DNA of 12,405 bases from Micavibrio aeruginosavorus (GCA_003241475.1 QFQB01000057.1:1-12405); one strand, 5' to 3'; positions 1 to 5,495 are shown, numbered from the stretch's first letter. Notes: generated by a model from the sequence alone, not told the origin. A program made the numbers and translations.

Positions 1-91
1 AAAGCATAAAAAAGTGATTGTGTTTAGATGTTATTAACACATTATCGCTAATGTCTTTTCCTGTGTGAAACTCTGTGTGGGGAATAAGTGA

Positions 92-451
92 ATGAAAAAC
101 CTATCTATTTTGGAAAAAGTTGACGATTTGAGGGCCGCTCTAAGGGCCAATCTGGATTGGGAGGTCCAGTATCTGGATGTTAAATATCTGAACGACCTCG
201 AGGCCGAATACCGAGATATCGTGAAAAGCAAGATCAAAGCCTATCGGGTATGGATGAAAAGCGCCGCAAAACAAAGGGATGTCAGGGTTCTCGCCATGAC
301 AACCCTCACGGGACGGGCGCAGAAAAGCTCCTTGGATGATTACATCGAAGTGTGGAAGACCATCCGCGCAGAAAGGAAGTTTTTTACGGATGTGTATGTC
401 GCGCAGATCAATGCAAAGCGAAAGGAATATAGGAGCGGGAAGTTGTCTTAA
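92..451 (+). CDS. Hypothetical basic helical protein
   Basis: A 119-residue protein that I do not recognise. It is highly charged and lysine/arginine rich, with long predicted helices (about residues 5-60 and 80-115). There is no signal peptide, membrane segment or cysteine/histidine metal site. The ATG is preceded by a GGGGA ribosome-binding site about 9 nt upstream. Its stop codon overlaps by 4 bp the stop of the convergent minus-strand gene, so the two transcription units meet head-on with no visible terminator between them. Upstream bases 1-91 are AT-rich and contain a TGTGTT/AACACA inverted repeat (19-24 and 36-41), possibly regulatory. The reading frame is clear; the function is unknown. 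Confidence 0.7.
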   Translation: MKNLSILEKVDDLRAALRANLDWEVQYLDVKYLNDLEAEYRDIVKSKIKAYRVWMKSAAKQRDVRVLAMTTLTGRAQKSSLDDYIEVWKTIRAERKFFTDVYVAQINAKRKEYRSGKLS

Positions 452-1092
452 GGGATCATTGAGGGTGTGTATATTCCTTGGGCTATAAGCCTTTTAGCCT
501 TAACGGGGCCAATTCCCTTTACTGTCCCCAATTCCTGAACTGCCCAGTATTCCCCAAGATGAAGATATTTATCGCCTAGAGCATAACGGATCTTAGAATC
601 CCATCCGGCTGGAGAACCAGCGCCGCCCAAAGATTGCAGACGAAAGAATTTATCTGCTGGCAGCAATTCGCTCTCGACAATCTCGCGGTAAGCTATGAGT
701 AAAGGTAAAGCATCAGAAAAAGCCACTGCGCCAAATTGTGAGGCGCAACGCTCAAATGTATCCTTTGACATGACGGGGCTCCAGAAGCCATGCATTATTT
801 GCTCTTCTTTTGAATAGCCCATGCTTAGAAGTGATGGAATATCACGATTTGTAGCATAGGTCTTCTCGTGAAGCTTTAGCAGCTCTAAGGGTGTTCTAAA
901 TTGGAGAGTTGGATAAAACTTATATCCTTTTATGGCACCCTTAGCCCACTCGTGGACCTCGTCGCTTAGGATATTTTTATCCGAAATGGAATATGATTGT
1001 GGTCTAGGGAGTGGTTCTGAGGAGGATTTTCTCTTTAGATAAATCCAGTAGGCCAAAGCCAAGAACGCGACAATCGCGATATCGCCCATCAT
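448..1092 (-). CDS. Membrane-anchored protein with helix-hairpin-helix-like C-terminus
   Basis: A 214-residue protein. Residues about 4-20 form a single hydrophobic helix followed by a KRK cluster, which predicts an N-terminal anchor with the bulk of the protein in the cytoplasm. The middle (about 45-170) is a helical region I do not recognise. The last 30 residues contain LGTVKGIGPVKAKRL, which resembles a helix-hairpin-helix motif (hydrophobic-x-x-x-GIGP-x-x-A), a module normally used for nonspecific DNA contact. The start codon overlaps the stop of the repressor gene in an ATGA arrangement, so it is probably translated from the repressor transcript and made in the lysogen. That placement is typical of superinfection-exclusion or lysogenic-conversion genes. 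This role is inferred from context, not homology. Confidence 0.7.
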   Translation of the reverse strand: MMGDIAIVAFLALAYWIYLKRKSSSEPLPRPQSYSISDKNILSDEVHEWAKGAIKGYKFYPTLQFRTPLELLKLHEKTYATNRDIPSLLSMGYSKEEQIMHGFWSPVMSKDTFERCASQFGAVAFSDALPLLIAYREIVESELLPADKFFRLQSLGGAGSPAGWDSKIRYALGDKYLHLGEYWAVQELGTVKGIGPVKAKRLIAQGIYTPSMIP

Positions 1093-1490
1093 GATGGCTT
1101 CTTAAAATTTTCATTAGGTTGCGCTGGTTCGTGCAAAGTTAGACCAGAGGCGTCCGCCCCTGTGTAAGATGGCATTTCCAGCATTCCAAGCTGTCGCATA
1201 ATATTAGTTTTTACGTCGTTTGGGGCGGCATGAAATCTGCTAATAATCTCCTGATCTGTTTTGTTATTTACAGCCTTAGGATCTACAAAAAGAGCATATA
1301 CCGGTGCGCCGGTCTTTTCCGAAATTTCCCAAGCAACTTCGTCGGTTAAAGCGGTGTCGCCAGTCTCAAGTCTTTGAACGCGCTGATGATACCAGCCCGC
1401 ATCTTCACCACCTAAAAGCTCAGCAAATTTTTCTGTGCTTGTTATTCTTAGGTCTATCTTACGGAAATCTCTTAGACGATTATATTTCAT
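1089..1490 (-). CDS. XRE-family (CI-like) phage repressor, short form
   Basis: A 133-residue protein with an N-terminal helix-turn-helix of the XRE/Cro-CI type, about residues 5-65. The recognition region includes KFAELLGGEDAGWYHQRVQRLETG, followed by a helix and the motif PVYALF typical of the end of this domain. The ATG at 1490 was chosen over a GTG at 1529 because the longer form would start inside the operator and upstream of the promoter -10 box. The gene is divergent from a Cro-like gene and flanked by two matching palindromic operators, which supports the role of lysogeny repressor. The C-terminus is only about 65 residues and has no recognisable S24/LexA-type peptidase domain, so classical RecA-stimulated self-cleavage is unlikely. 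Confidence 0.82.
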   Translation of the reverse strand: MKYNRLRDFRKIDLRITSTEKFAELLGGEDAGWYHQRVQRLETGDTALTDEVAWEISEKTGAPVYALFVDPKAVNNKTDQEIISRFHAAPNDVKTNIMRQLGMLEMPSYTGADASGLTLHEPAQPNENFKKPS

Positions 1491-1518
1491 TGGATAACCA
1501 CATAGAAAATACTCAAAA

Positions 1519-1547
1519 ATTATAAGCACAAAAATTGTGCAAAATTA
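1519..1547 (-). promoter_or_regulatory. Leftward promoter of the repressor gene (PRM-like)
   Basis: On the minus strand a perfect TATAAT -10 box occupies 1519-1524, giving a predicted start near 1512 and a leader of about 22 nt before the repressor ATG at 1490. At the usual spacing (about 1542-1547) there is no recognisable -35 box. A good -10 with a poor -35 is the pattern of an activator-dependent repressor-maintenance promoter. Operator 1 fills the spacer immediately upstream of the -10 box. Confidence 0.55.
1526..1540. promoter_or_regulatory. Operator 1 (palindrome GCACAA-AAA-TTGTGC)
   Basis: A perfect 6-bp inverted repeat with a 3-bp centre. It lies between the divergent repressor and Cro-like genes, directly adjacent to the repressor -10 box. 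Both arms are identical to those of operator 2, whose centre is 35 bp away. Confidence 0.85.
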
Positions 1548-1549
1548 TC

Positions 1550-1578
1550 TTGACCAAAATGCACAAATATTGTGCAAT
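1550..1578 (+). promoter_or_regulatory. Rightward early promoter (PR-like)
   Basis: A TTGACC -35 box (1550-1555, 5 of 6 consensus) is followed after 17 bp by TGCAAT (1573-1578, 4 of 6). The -35 lies between the two operators and the -10 overlaps operator 2, so binding there would block polymerase. The predicted start falls at about 1585, on top of the Cro-like ATG. Confidence 0.5.
1561..1575. promoter_or_regulatory. Operator 2 (palindrome GCACAA-ATA-TTGTGC)
   Basis: The second copy of the palindrome, with arms identical to operator 1 and a different 3-bp centre. It overlaps the predicted rightward -10 box, so the protein that binds it would repress the Cro-like gene and probably the early genes downstream. 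Confidence 0.85.
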
Positions 1579-1584
1579 ATGTTT

Positions 1585-1785
1585 ATGAACGGATTTTCTC
1601 TGTATCTTGAACGCACAGGCCAAAGTATCGACGGTTTCGCGGGTTTAATCAAAAAACCTAGAGAAACTGTGCGTCGCTGGGCTAATGGCGAGAGCCGACC
1701 GAATCGATCGAACATGCCCGAAATCAAAAGGGTCACTAATAATCAAGTGACTGCAGATGATTTCTTCACGGAAGGGGCACGCTAA
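1585..1785 (+). CDS. Cro-like helix-turn-helix regulator
   Basis: A 66-residue protein divergent from the repressor. The segment GFAGLIKKPRETVRRWANGE is a typical small helix-turn-helix, with KKPRETVRRW as turn plus recognition helix. The tail VTADDFF matches the end of the Cro/YdaS-like fold. Upstream in-frame starts at 1537 (GTG) and 1579 (ATG) exist, but 1537 lies inside the operator and upstream of the predicted transcription start. I prefer 1585 and cannot exclude 1579. Neither has a Shine-Dalgarno sequence, and the predicted transcript begins at about 1585, so it may be leaderless. By position it probably represses the repressor promoter and favours lytic growth. Confidence 0.75.
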   Translation: MNGFSLYLERTGQSIDGFAGLIKKPRETVRRWANGESRPNRSNMPEIKRVTNNQVTADDFFTEGAR

Positions 1786-1964
1786 TGCGCCCTTATCCTT
1801 TTGGACATTCTCCGACACTGAAAACTCATCTGCTCCATCCAGAGCGGAAAGTTGGTCCTGTCGGCATTCGCGCGGAGCATGTTCGCAACCGCCAGCAACA
1901 GCTCCGCGGGGTCTTCGGGCTCCGCATATCTCTCTCCCAGCACGGGAAACTTCACAACATTCAT
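1782..1964 (-). CDS. Small hypothetical protein with VVKFP N-terminus
   Basis: A 60-residue protein on the minus strand, starting MNVVKFPVLG. An N-terminal VVKFP/VIRFP motif is common at the true start of small alphaproteobacterial proteins. The ATG has a strong AAGGAAG ribosome-binding site 4 nt upstream. The frame stays open upstream to an ATG at 2081, which would give 99 residues, but that start has no ribosome-binding site and touches the divergent gene at 2080. Residues 16-35 form an amphipathic helix and the C-terminus is basic. Its stop overlaps the stop of the Cro-like gene, so rightward early transcription would run antisense through it. Plus-strand frames here are histidine/arginine rich and acid-poor, like shadow frames. 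Function unknown. Confidence 0.6.
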   Translation of the reverse strand: MNVVKFPVLGERYAEPEDPAELLLAVANMLRANADRTNFPLWMEQMSFQCRRMSKRIRAH

Positions 1965-2079
1965 AGCTCTTCCTTTCAAGGAGAGAGAACCACAATTCCC
2001 GCCCGAAATCTCCAAAATCGCCTTGGAGAAATTGGACAGGCATTCCAGACCGTTATGCGCGATCTCCCAAGAGGTATTC

Positions 2080-2418
2080 ATGCATAGCGGGACAACCGAA
2101 CTCCGTCAGACCATCGAACAGGCCGTGCCGCTAGTTGCGGGCGAGCCCCGCAAGAACTGGTTTTACAGGGTCGGAAGTCAAATCGGCATCGGGGCATCAC
2201 GCGCCCGATCCATCTACTACGACACGCGCTGCAGGCTTTCACAGGCCGAGCGTACCCGCCTAGAGGACATTTCCGTCCACATTCAAAAAGTACACTGCGC
2301 CCGCCAACAACTCTCAATCAAGCAAGGGGAGATTCATGACCAAAACATCAGAGAGCTACGCGACATATGCGAAAGAATTATTCGCCGTATCGATCAGGAT
2401 TTCAAGAACCGTTCTTAG
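2080..2418 (+). CDS. Small phage helix-turn-helix protein
   Basis: A 112-residue protein starting at ATG 2080, with AAGAGG about 5 nt upstream. Residues about 27-65 (WFYRVGSQIGIGASRARSIYYDTRCRLSQAE) resemble the small HTH proteins found in many alphaproteobacterial phages: an alpha-helix, a GIGAS turn, a helix ending in a tyrosine-rich DxxY-like patch, then an SxxE helix cap. The rest is a charged, probably coiled helix. It lies early in the rightward transcription unit and may be a transcription or DNA-binding factor. Its last 83 nt overlap the next gene in another frame. The frame is open upstream to 1852, but that segment opposes the minus-strand gene and lacks a ribosome-binding site. Confidence 0.65.
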   Translation: MHSGTTELRQTIEQAVPLVAGEPRKNWFYRVGSQIGIGASRARSIYYDTRCRLSQAERTRLEDISVHIQKVHCARQQLSIKQGEIHDQNIRELRDICERIIRRIDQDFKNRS

Positions 2419-2512
2419 CTACGCCGTGACCGCCTTAGGCATGGTCTGCGTTTATGCTGGCGACAAAGCCATTGAGTTTGCAACCCACATTTTGCCGGAG
2501 GAACAAGCATGA
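2336..2512 (+). CDS. Small single-pass membrane protein
   Basis: A 58-residue protein starting at ATG 2336, preceded by a strong AAGGGGAG ribosome-binding site 4-5 nt upstream. Residues about 26-44 (TVLSYAVTALGMVCVYAG) form one membrane helix. The N-terminus is polar with positive residues next to the helix, and the C-terminus ends acidic. It overlaps the preceding HTH gene by 83 nt in another frame and its stop overlaps the next ATG by 4 nt (ATGA), which suggests translational coupling. A role as a small holin-like or host-membrane-modifying early protein is possible but unproven. Confidence 0.6.
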   Translation: MTKTSESYATYAKELFAVSIRISRTVLSYAVTALGMVCVYAGDKAIEFATHILPEEQA

Positions 2513-2619
2513 CCGGATTCATCTGCGGAATAATCGCCACGCTCGCGACCATACACATCATTCGTCATTGGGAAGACATCAAGGACGAAATCGAACGCGA
2601 AATGCGGGAAGATGACTGA
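2509..2619 (+). CDS. Micro membrane protein (36 aa)
   Basis: A 36-residue open frame with an ideal GGAGGA ribosome-binding site 7 nt before the ATG and a 4-nt overlap with the preceding membrane-protein gene. Residues 3-18 (GFICGIIATLATIHII) form a short membrane helix, followed by a strongly charged amphipathic tail (WEDIKDEIEREMREDD). The strong translation signal, coupling and membrane/charged layout suggest a real gene. Function unknown. Confidence 0.55.
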   Translation: MTGFICGIIATLATIHIIRHWEDIKDEIEREMREDD

Positions 2620-2622
2620 ACT

Positions 2623-2976
2623 ATGGAGGGGGTAACGATATGTCCCAAGGGCTACGCATGGGGCTATGCATCCATCAACCATCATGGCGAGGGATGGGCG
2701 GACCTTGGAAAGCGCAAGGAATCTTCCGTCCTAGAGCGCACGAAAACAACGCTTCCCAGAAAGGAAACAGACAAAAGGGTCCGACCTGAAAAATACCCTC
2801 TTAGCGAGCTTAAACGCGGTCATAGCTTTTTTATACCAAACAAGAAAAACGGCGTCGAAAATAAAGATGGGGCCGGTAAAGGCACAATATCCCTTTATCT
2901 GCGCGCCAAGAAATTAGGGATTGAGATCACGCAAAAATACGTCGATGGCGGCGTATTGGTCACAAGAATTTTTTAA
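2623..2976 (+). CDS. Hypothetical phage protein, conserved-looking C-terminal domain
   Basis: A 117-residue frame. The C-terminal 65 residues look like a genuine small phage domain: EKYPLSELKRGHSFFIP, a lysine/glycine-rich loop, then a helix and closing strands DGGVLVTRIF. This is the pattern of a family of short phage proteins of unknown function. The N-terminal 45 residues are less convincing. The best ribosome-binding site in the area (GGAGGGGG, 2626-2632) is spaced for an out-of-frame ATG at 2640, so either translation starts at 2623 using the weaker GGGAAG at about 2606, or an indel separates start and domain. Confident about the C-terminus, uncertain about the start. Confidence 0.6.
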   Translation: MEGVTICPKGYAWGYASINHHGEGWADLGKRKESSVLERTKTTLPRKETDKRVRPEKYPLSELKRGHSFFIPNKKNGVENKDGAGKGTISLYLRAKKLGIEITQKYVDGGVLVTRIF

Positions 2977-2991
2977 TCATAGGAGAGAGAC

Positions 2992-3286
2992 ATGGACTGG
3001 CAATACGATGTTGAATACAAAAGCGGCCGCAAAGAAATACTAAAAACCTCAAATGCGGCCAAGGAGAAAGAGATCCGCAAAGACCTCGAAAAAATGCAAC
3101 AGGGGGGGGGTAGTCGCACTTTTCACCGAAACAATTACCGGAGAGGTGAAGCAGGGACAGCACAAACACGTACGCCACTATCTTACAGAGGATATGCGCT
3201 CGGAAATACAAGCCGCCGCAAAGGAAAATCGCCGCACATTCTCGGCGGAAATCGCCTCGCGATTAACAACGCATCGCGGTCTTTAA
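2992..3286 (+). CDS. Arc-like ribbon-helix-helix DNA-binding protein, frame broken at a G9 tract
   Basis: Reading starts at ATG 2992 with a good AGGAGAG site. The first 37 residues run YDVEYKSGRKEIL, a helix, then KMQQ, and reach nine Gs at 3102-3110. Without a shift the frame continues into an arginine/serine-rich tail ending at 3294. Removing one G joins it to a second frame giving VVALFTETITGEV, completing a beta-alpha-beta unit. A C-terminal segment HYLTEDMRSEIQAAAKENRR with TFSAEIASRL then matches Arc-type ribbon-helix-helix domains (strand, helix, NRRxxSAEI, helix). The joined product would be 97 residues. The second half has no convincing independent start. Likely a phage transcriptional regulator. 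The break may be a sequencing error, a true mutation, or slippage/phase variation. Confidence 0.65.
3102..3110 (+). repeat. Poly-G tract (nine G) at the frame junction
   Basis: A run of nine G at exactly the point where the two halves of the Arc-like protein fall out of frame. Eight G would restore one 97-residue frame. Confidence 0.9.
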
Positions 3287-3299
3287 GCGGTTGAAGATA

Positions 3300-3533
3300 A
3301 TGAGCCAGCATATTTACTGGATATTCGCAGATGGAAGGCGAGTCGGCCGCGTTGAGAGAAAGGACCGTCTTACAAAAATCGGCTGTACGGCCATGCTTGT
3401 CGAGTTCGCAAAACACAAAGGCTTGGCGCATACGAGGGGTTTGACGATCAAACTTGTAGATTACGCGCTCGATAGAATGATTCCCAAAGAGCAGAGGTTT
3501 AACTACACCCCGCCGGAGGTCATGCAGACATGA
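3300..3533 (+). CDS. Hypothetical small phage protein
   Basis: A 77-residue protein that I do not recognise. It begins with strand-like HIYWIFADGRRVGRVERKD and has a basic middle, with an aromatic and proline-rich C-terminus (RFNYTPPEV). I chose ATG 3300; an in-frame TTG at 3291 would add three residues. Its stop overlaps the next start in an ATGA arrangement, so it is part of the early operon. Confidence 0.6.
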   Translation: MSQHIYWIFADGRRVGRVERKDRLTKIGCTAMLVEFAKHKGLAHTRGLTIKLVDYALDRMIPKEQRFNYTPPEVMQT

Positions 3534-3733
3534 GCAGAAAAAAACGCATTCATGTATCCGACCATGCGCTTGTCCGCTGGCTGGAGAGGGTTCACGGGAT
3601 TGACGTCGATGCTTTGAGGGCAAAGATGCTTACCTCTGCGCAAATCCGCCACATAGAAAACGGAGCCAGCGTTATTAAATCCAAGGGCCATCAATACGTG
3701 GTCGAAAACAACACGATCGTAACGGTGATTTGA
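3530..3733 (+). CDS. Small conserved-type phage protein (HAxxRWLERV motif)
   Basis: A 67-residue protein. Residues 8-25 (VSDHALVRWLERVHGIDV) carry a His-x3-Arg-Trp-x-Glu-Arg pattern, followed by a helix and a terminal beta-hairpin (HQYVVENNTIVTVI). The layout recalls small phage hypotheticals and DUF4258-like folds related to RelE-type proteins. I cannot assign activity. It overlaps its neighbours on both sides (ATGA upstream, TGATG downstream), which indicates translational coupling to the replication gene. Confidence 0.65.
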   Translation: MSRKKRIHVSDHALVRWLERVHGIDVDALRAKMLTSAQIRHIENGASVIKSKGHQYVVENNTIVTVI

Positions 3734-4644
3734 TGGCTCATGAGTACACAACGTGGGCGTTCAAACAAAATTTGCCCACGGCGATGAAGTTCGTGCTGGT
3801 AGCGCTGGCTGACAGGGCTGATCACGACGGACACTGCTGGCCTTCAGCGCGGGATATTGCGTCCATGACCGGCCAGACGGAGAGGAGCGTTTACAACCAG
3901 ATAGACGCCCTCATAGAATTGGGATTGATTACCAAAAAAGCGCGGCGCAGGTCTTCGGGCTACAAGGCATCGAACGGCTATAATCTGCACATCGGTATTT
4001 CACGTGAAGCACATGATGAACCACGTTCACCTGAAACAGTTTCACCTGAACGTCCTTCAGGTGAAAGACGTTCACCTGAAAATGACGACAATTCTTACCT
4101 GAACGACGTTCATATCAATATAAACCCTCCTTCGGAGGCTTTATCTGAACCGTCAGTAGAACCGTCAGGAAAAACGCGCGCGAAGGGATTTCTTCGGGAG
4201 TTCGAGAAGGAGTTCTGGCCGATCTGTGTCCGCAAGGTCGCCAAGGGGTCCGCAGAAAAGGCTTTCGTCCGTGTCCGACAGGCAGGAACCGAGCTTCAGA
4301 CCATCCTCGACGGCATGCGACGGCATGCGGCGGCGGCAACGGTCACCGAGGAGCAGTTCATTCCCCATCCCGCAACGTGGCTGAACCAGCAGCGCTGGAA
4401 AGACGAGGGGAAAGCCGCGCCGGAACCGGAGAAACCCATGGACCTCACAGGTCAACCGGCTTGGAAGGCCGAAATTGCTTCAGCCCACGGAGAAGGGGCC
4501 TTGAGCTGGGTCCTCGATGCGGAAAGAGACGGAGAAACCGTCGTGGCGCCGACGAAATTCAAGGCCGACTGGATCAGGTCTAGGTATCAGCCACAGCTTT
4601 TACGGCACGGAATCAAGCACGTCGAACACAGGGGGAACCAATGA
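3733..4644 (+). CDS. Phage replication initiation protein (lambda O / DnaT-like)
   Basis: A 303-residue protein. Residues about 8-90 form a winged helix-turn-helix (AMKFVLVALADRAD, WPSARDIASMTGQTERSVYNQIDALIELGLI, then a basic wing). Residues 95-150 are a low-complexity Pro/Ser/Glu/Arg linker whose DNA contains four 15-bp-spaced repeats. Residues 153-225 carry the pattern of phage and bacterial primosomal proteins: FEKEFWPICVRKVAKGSAEKAF and the terminal HPATWLNQQRWKDE. By analogy to lambda O, the N-terminus would bind the repeats as origin and the C-terminus would recruit replisome proteins. No helicase or primase gene is visible nearby, so host DnaB may be used. ATG 3733 was chosen over TTG 3730. 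The stop overlaps the next start (ATGA). Confidence 0.8.
   Translation: MAHEYTTWAFKQNLPTAMKFVLVALADRADHDGHCWPSARDIASMTGQTERSVYNQIDALIELGLITKKARRRSSGYKASNGYNLHIGISREAHDEPRSPETVSPERPSGERRSPENDDNSYLNDVHININPPSEALSEPSVEPSGKTRAKGFLREFEKEFWPICVRKVAKGSAEKAFVRVRQAGTELQTILDGMRRHAAAATVTEEQFIPHPATWLNQQRWKDEGKAAPEPEKPMDLTGQPAWKAEIASAHGEGALSWVLDAERDGETVVAPTKFKADWIRSRYQPQLLRHGIKHVEHRGNQ
3999..4143. other. Putative replication origin: iterons inside the replication gene
   Basis: Four 10-bp boxes with the sequence TTCACCTGAA lie at 4026-4035, 4041-4050, 4056-4065 (inverted, TTCAGGTGAA) and 4071-4080, exactly 15 bp apart. A near copy, the perfect palindrome TTCACGTGAA, is at 3999-4008, and a degenerate TTACCTGAA is at 4095-4103. 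An AT-rich stretch (about 4109-4124) and an imperfect 10-bp inverted repeat (4121-4130 and 4134-4143, loop TTC) follow. The arrangement of iterons followed by AT-rich DNA within the initiator gene matches the lambda ori in O. Origin function is inferred. Confidence 0.6.
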
Positions 4645-5495
4645 ACAACGAAATGCCGATTATCATACCGCCAAAAGTAACCATTGCGCCCACCGGCAAC
4701 ACGGAATTTGAGATTTTCGACGAGGACAAAACCTTGAGGATTGTTCGACCGAAGGGGGTGAATCAAAAATCTGAATTTATGTTCATCCGCGAGAGCGCCG
4801 CGCAGATTGAGAGATTGTTGCTTCCGGCGCTTAAGGACGCGTCTACAGAGATAGAGTTTTGTCATCGCTACGAGAGCGGGGAGATACAGCCCACAGCCAA
4901 TCTTAGGGCGTACGGGATTGTTTCTGGAGGCGGGGGAAGCTTCCGGGCCGACGAGGTCGCCGCAAAACTGCTTCCTGTTTACAGGGAGTGGAGAAGGATA
5001 TTGTTTAGACACGCCCCCACAAGCTTAGGCGCTATTCAAATGGCGTTCTTTGAGGGACACGGGTTGAGACAGATCATGTCTCGATACCGACTTAGCCGAC
5101 CCGAAAACGCCGGAAGACATATTGTTCACGGTTTGAACGAGTATTGCATTTTACGAGGCTGGGGGGATGTTTGGGGTGAGGCGGCGAGCAGTTCGCATGG
5201 CTACGTCTATGTCATAGGCCCGAAGGAGAATGGCCCGTATAAAGTCGGCCACACGAAAACGCCTAAAAAACGACTAAAAGCAATACAGGTCGGACACACA
5301 GAGGATTTGCACATCCACCACCTTACAACGGTGACGCGCGATCAAGCCGGCAGGGTGGAAACTTATCTCCATCGTCATCTTAAAAAGTGGCTCCATCGCG
5401 GGGAGTGGTACAACATGGATCTGGAAGATTTGATCGATCTCATTCGCGTTCTTTATCCCGCGGGAGAAAATGTAAGATTTTCTATTGACACGTAG
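4641..5495 (+). CDS. HTH plus GIY-YIG-type (T5orf172/MUG113-like) protein
   Basis: A 284-residue protein. Residues 1-125 are a region I do not recognise, with CHRYESGEI and a glycine-rich loop. Residues about 128-175 look like a helix-turn-helix or helical bundle (IQMAFFEGHGLRQIMSRYRLSR). The C-terminus (187-259) resembles the T5orf172/MUG113 branch of GIY-YIG domains: GYVYVIG, YKVGHT about 13 residues later, KKRLKAIQ with the conserved arginine, a glutamate at 240 in RVETYLHRHL, and closing GEWYNM. It is the last gene before a strong terminator and the packaging operon, a place where phages often keep a late regulator or antiterminator. Nuclease activity is plausible because Tyr, Arg and Glu are present, but it is not shown. 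Confidence 0.65.
   Translation: MNNEMPIIIPPKVTIAPTGNTEFEIFDEDKTLRIVRPKGVNQKSEFMFIRESAAQIERLLLPALKDASTEIEFCHRYESGEIQPTANLRAYGIVSGGGGSFRADEVAAKLLPVYREWRRILFRHAPTSLGAIQMAFFEGHGLRQIMSRYRLSRPENAGRHIVHGLNEYCILRGWGDVWGEAASSSHGYVYVIGPKENGPYKVGHTKTPKKRLKAIQVGHTEDLHIHHLTTVTRDQAGRVETYLHRHLKKWLHRGEWYNMDLEDLIDLIRVLYPAGENVRFSIDT

Noticed and set aside
19..46. Possible promoter upstream of the first gene (TTGTGT and an ATTATC-like box)
   Set aside because: Both boxes match the consensus poorly. Only the inverted repeat is clear, so no promoter is called.
1852..2079. N-terminal extension of the small HTH protein
   Set aside because: Serine/alanine-rich, no ribosome-binding site, and opposite the minus-strand gene. 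ATG 2080 has AAGAGG just upstream.
1785..2087. Plus-strand 100-residue frame with TAATG coupling to the Cro-like gene
   Set aside because: Attractive start and stop overlaps, but the product is rich in His, Arg and Gln and poor in acidic residues, with no visible fold. The opposite strand gives a more protein-like product with a strong RBS. Not fully excluded.
2640..2789. 49-codon frame with an ideal Shine-Dalgarno
   Set aside because: Product has no recognisable pattern and overlaps the longer frame. Kept as a finding about a frame conflict rather than as a gene.
4121..4143. Hairpin with CCTCC/GGAGG inside the replication gene as a terminator
   Set aside because: No T run follows and it lies inside a coding frame. 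Treated as part of the putative origin instead.
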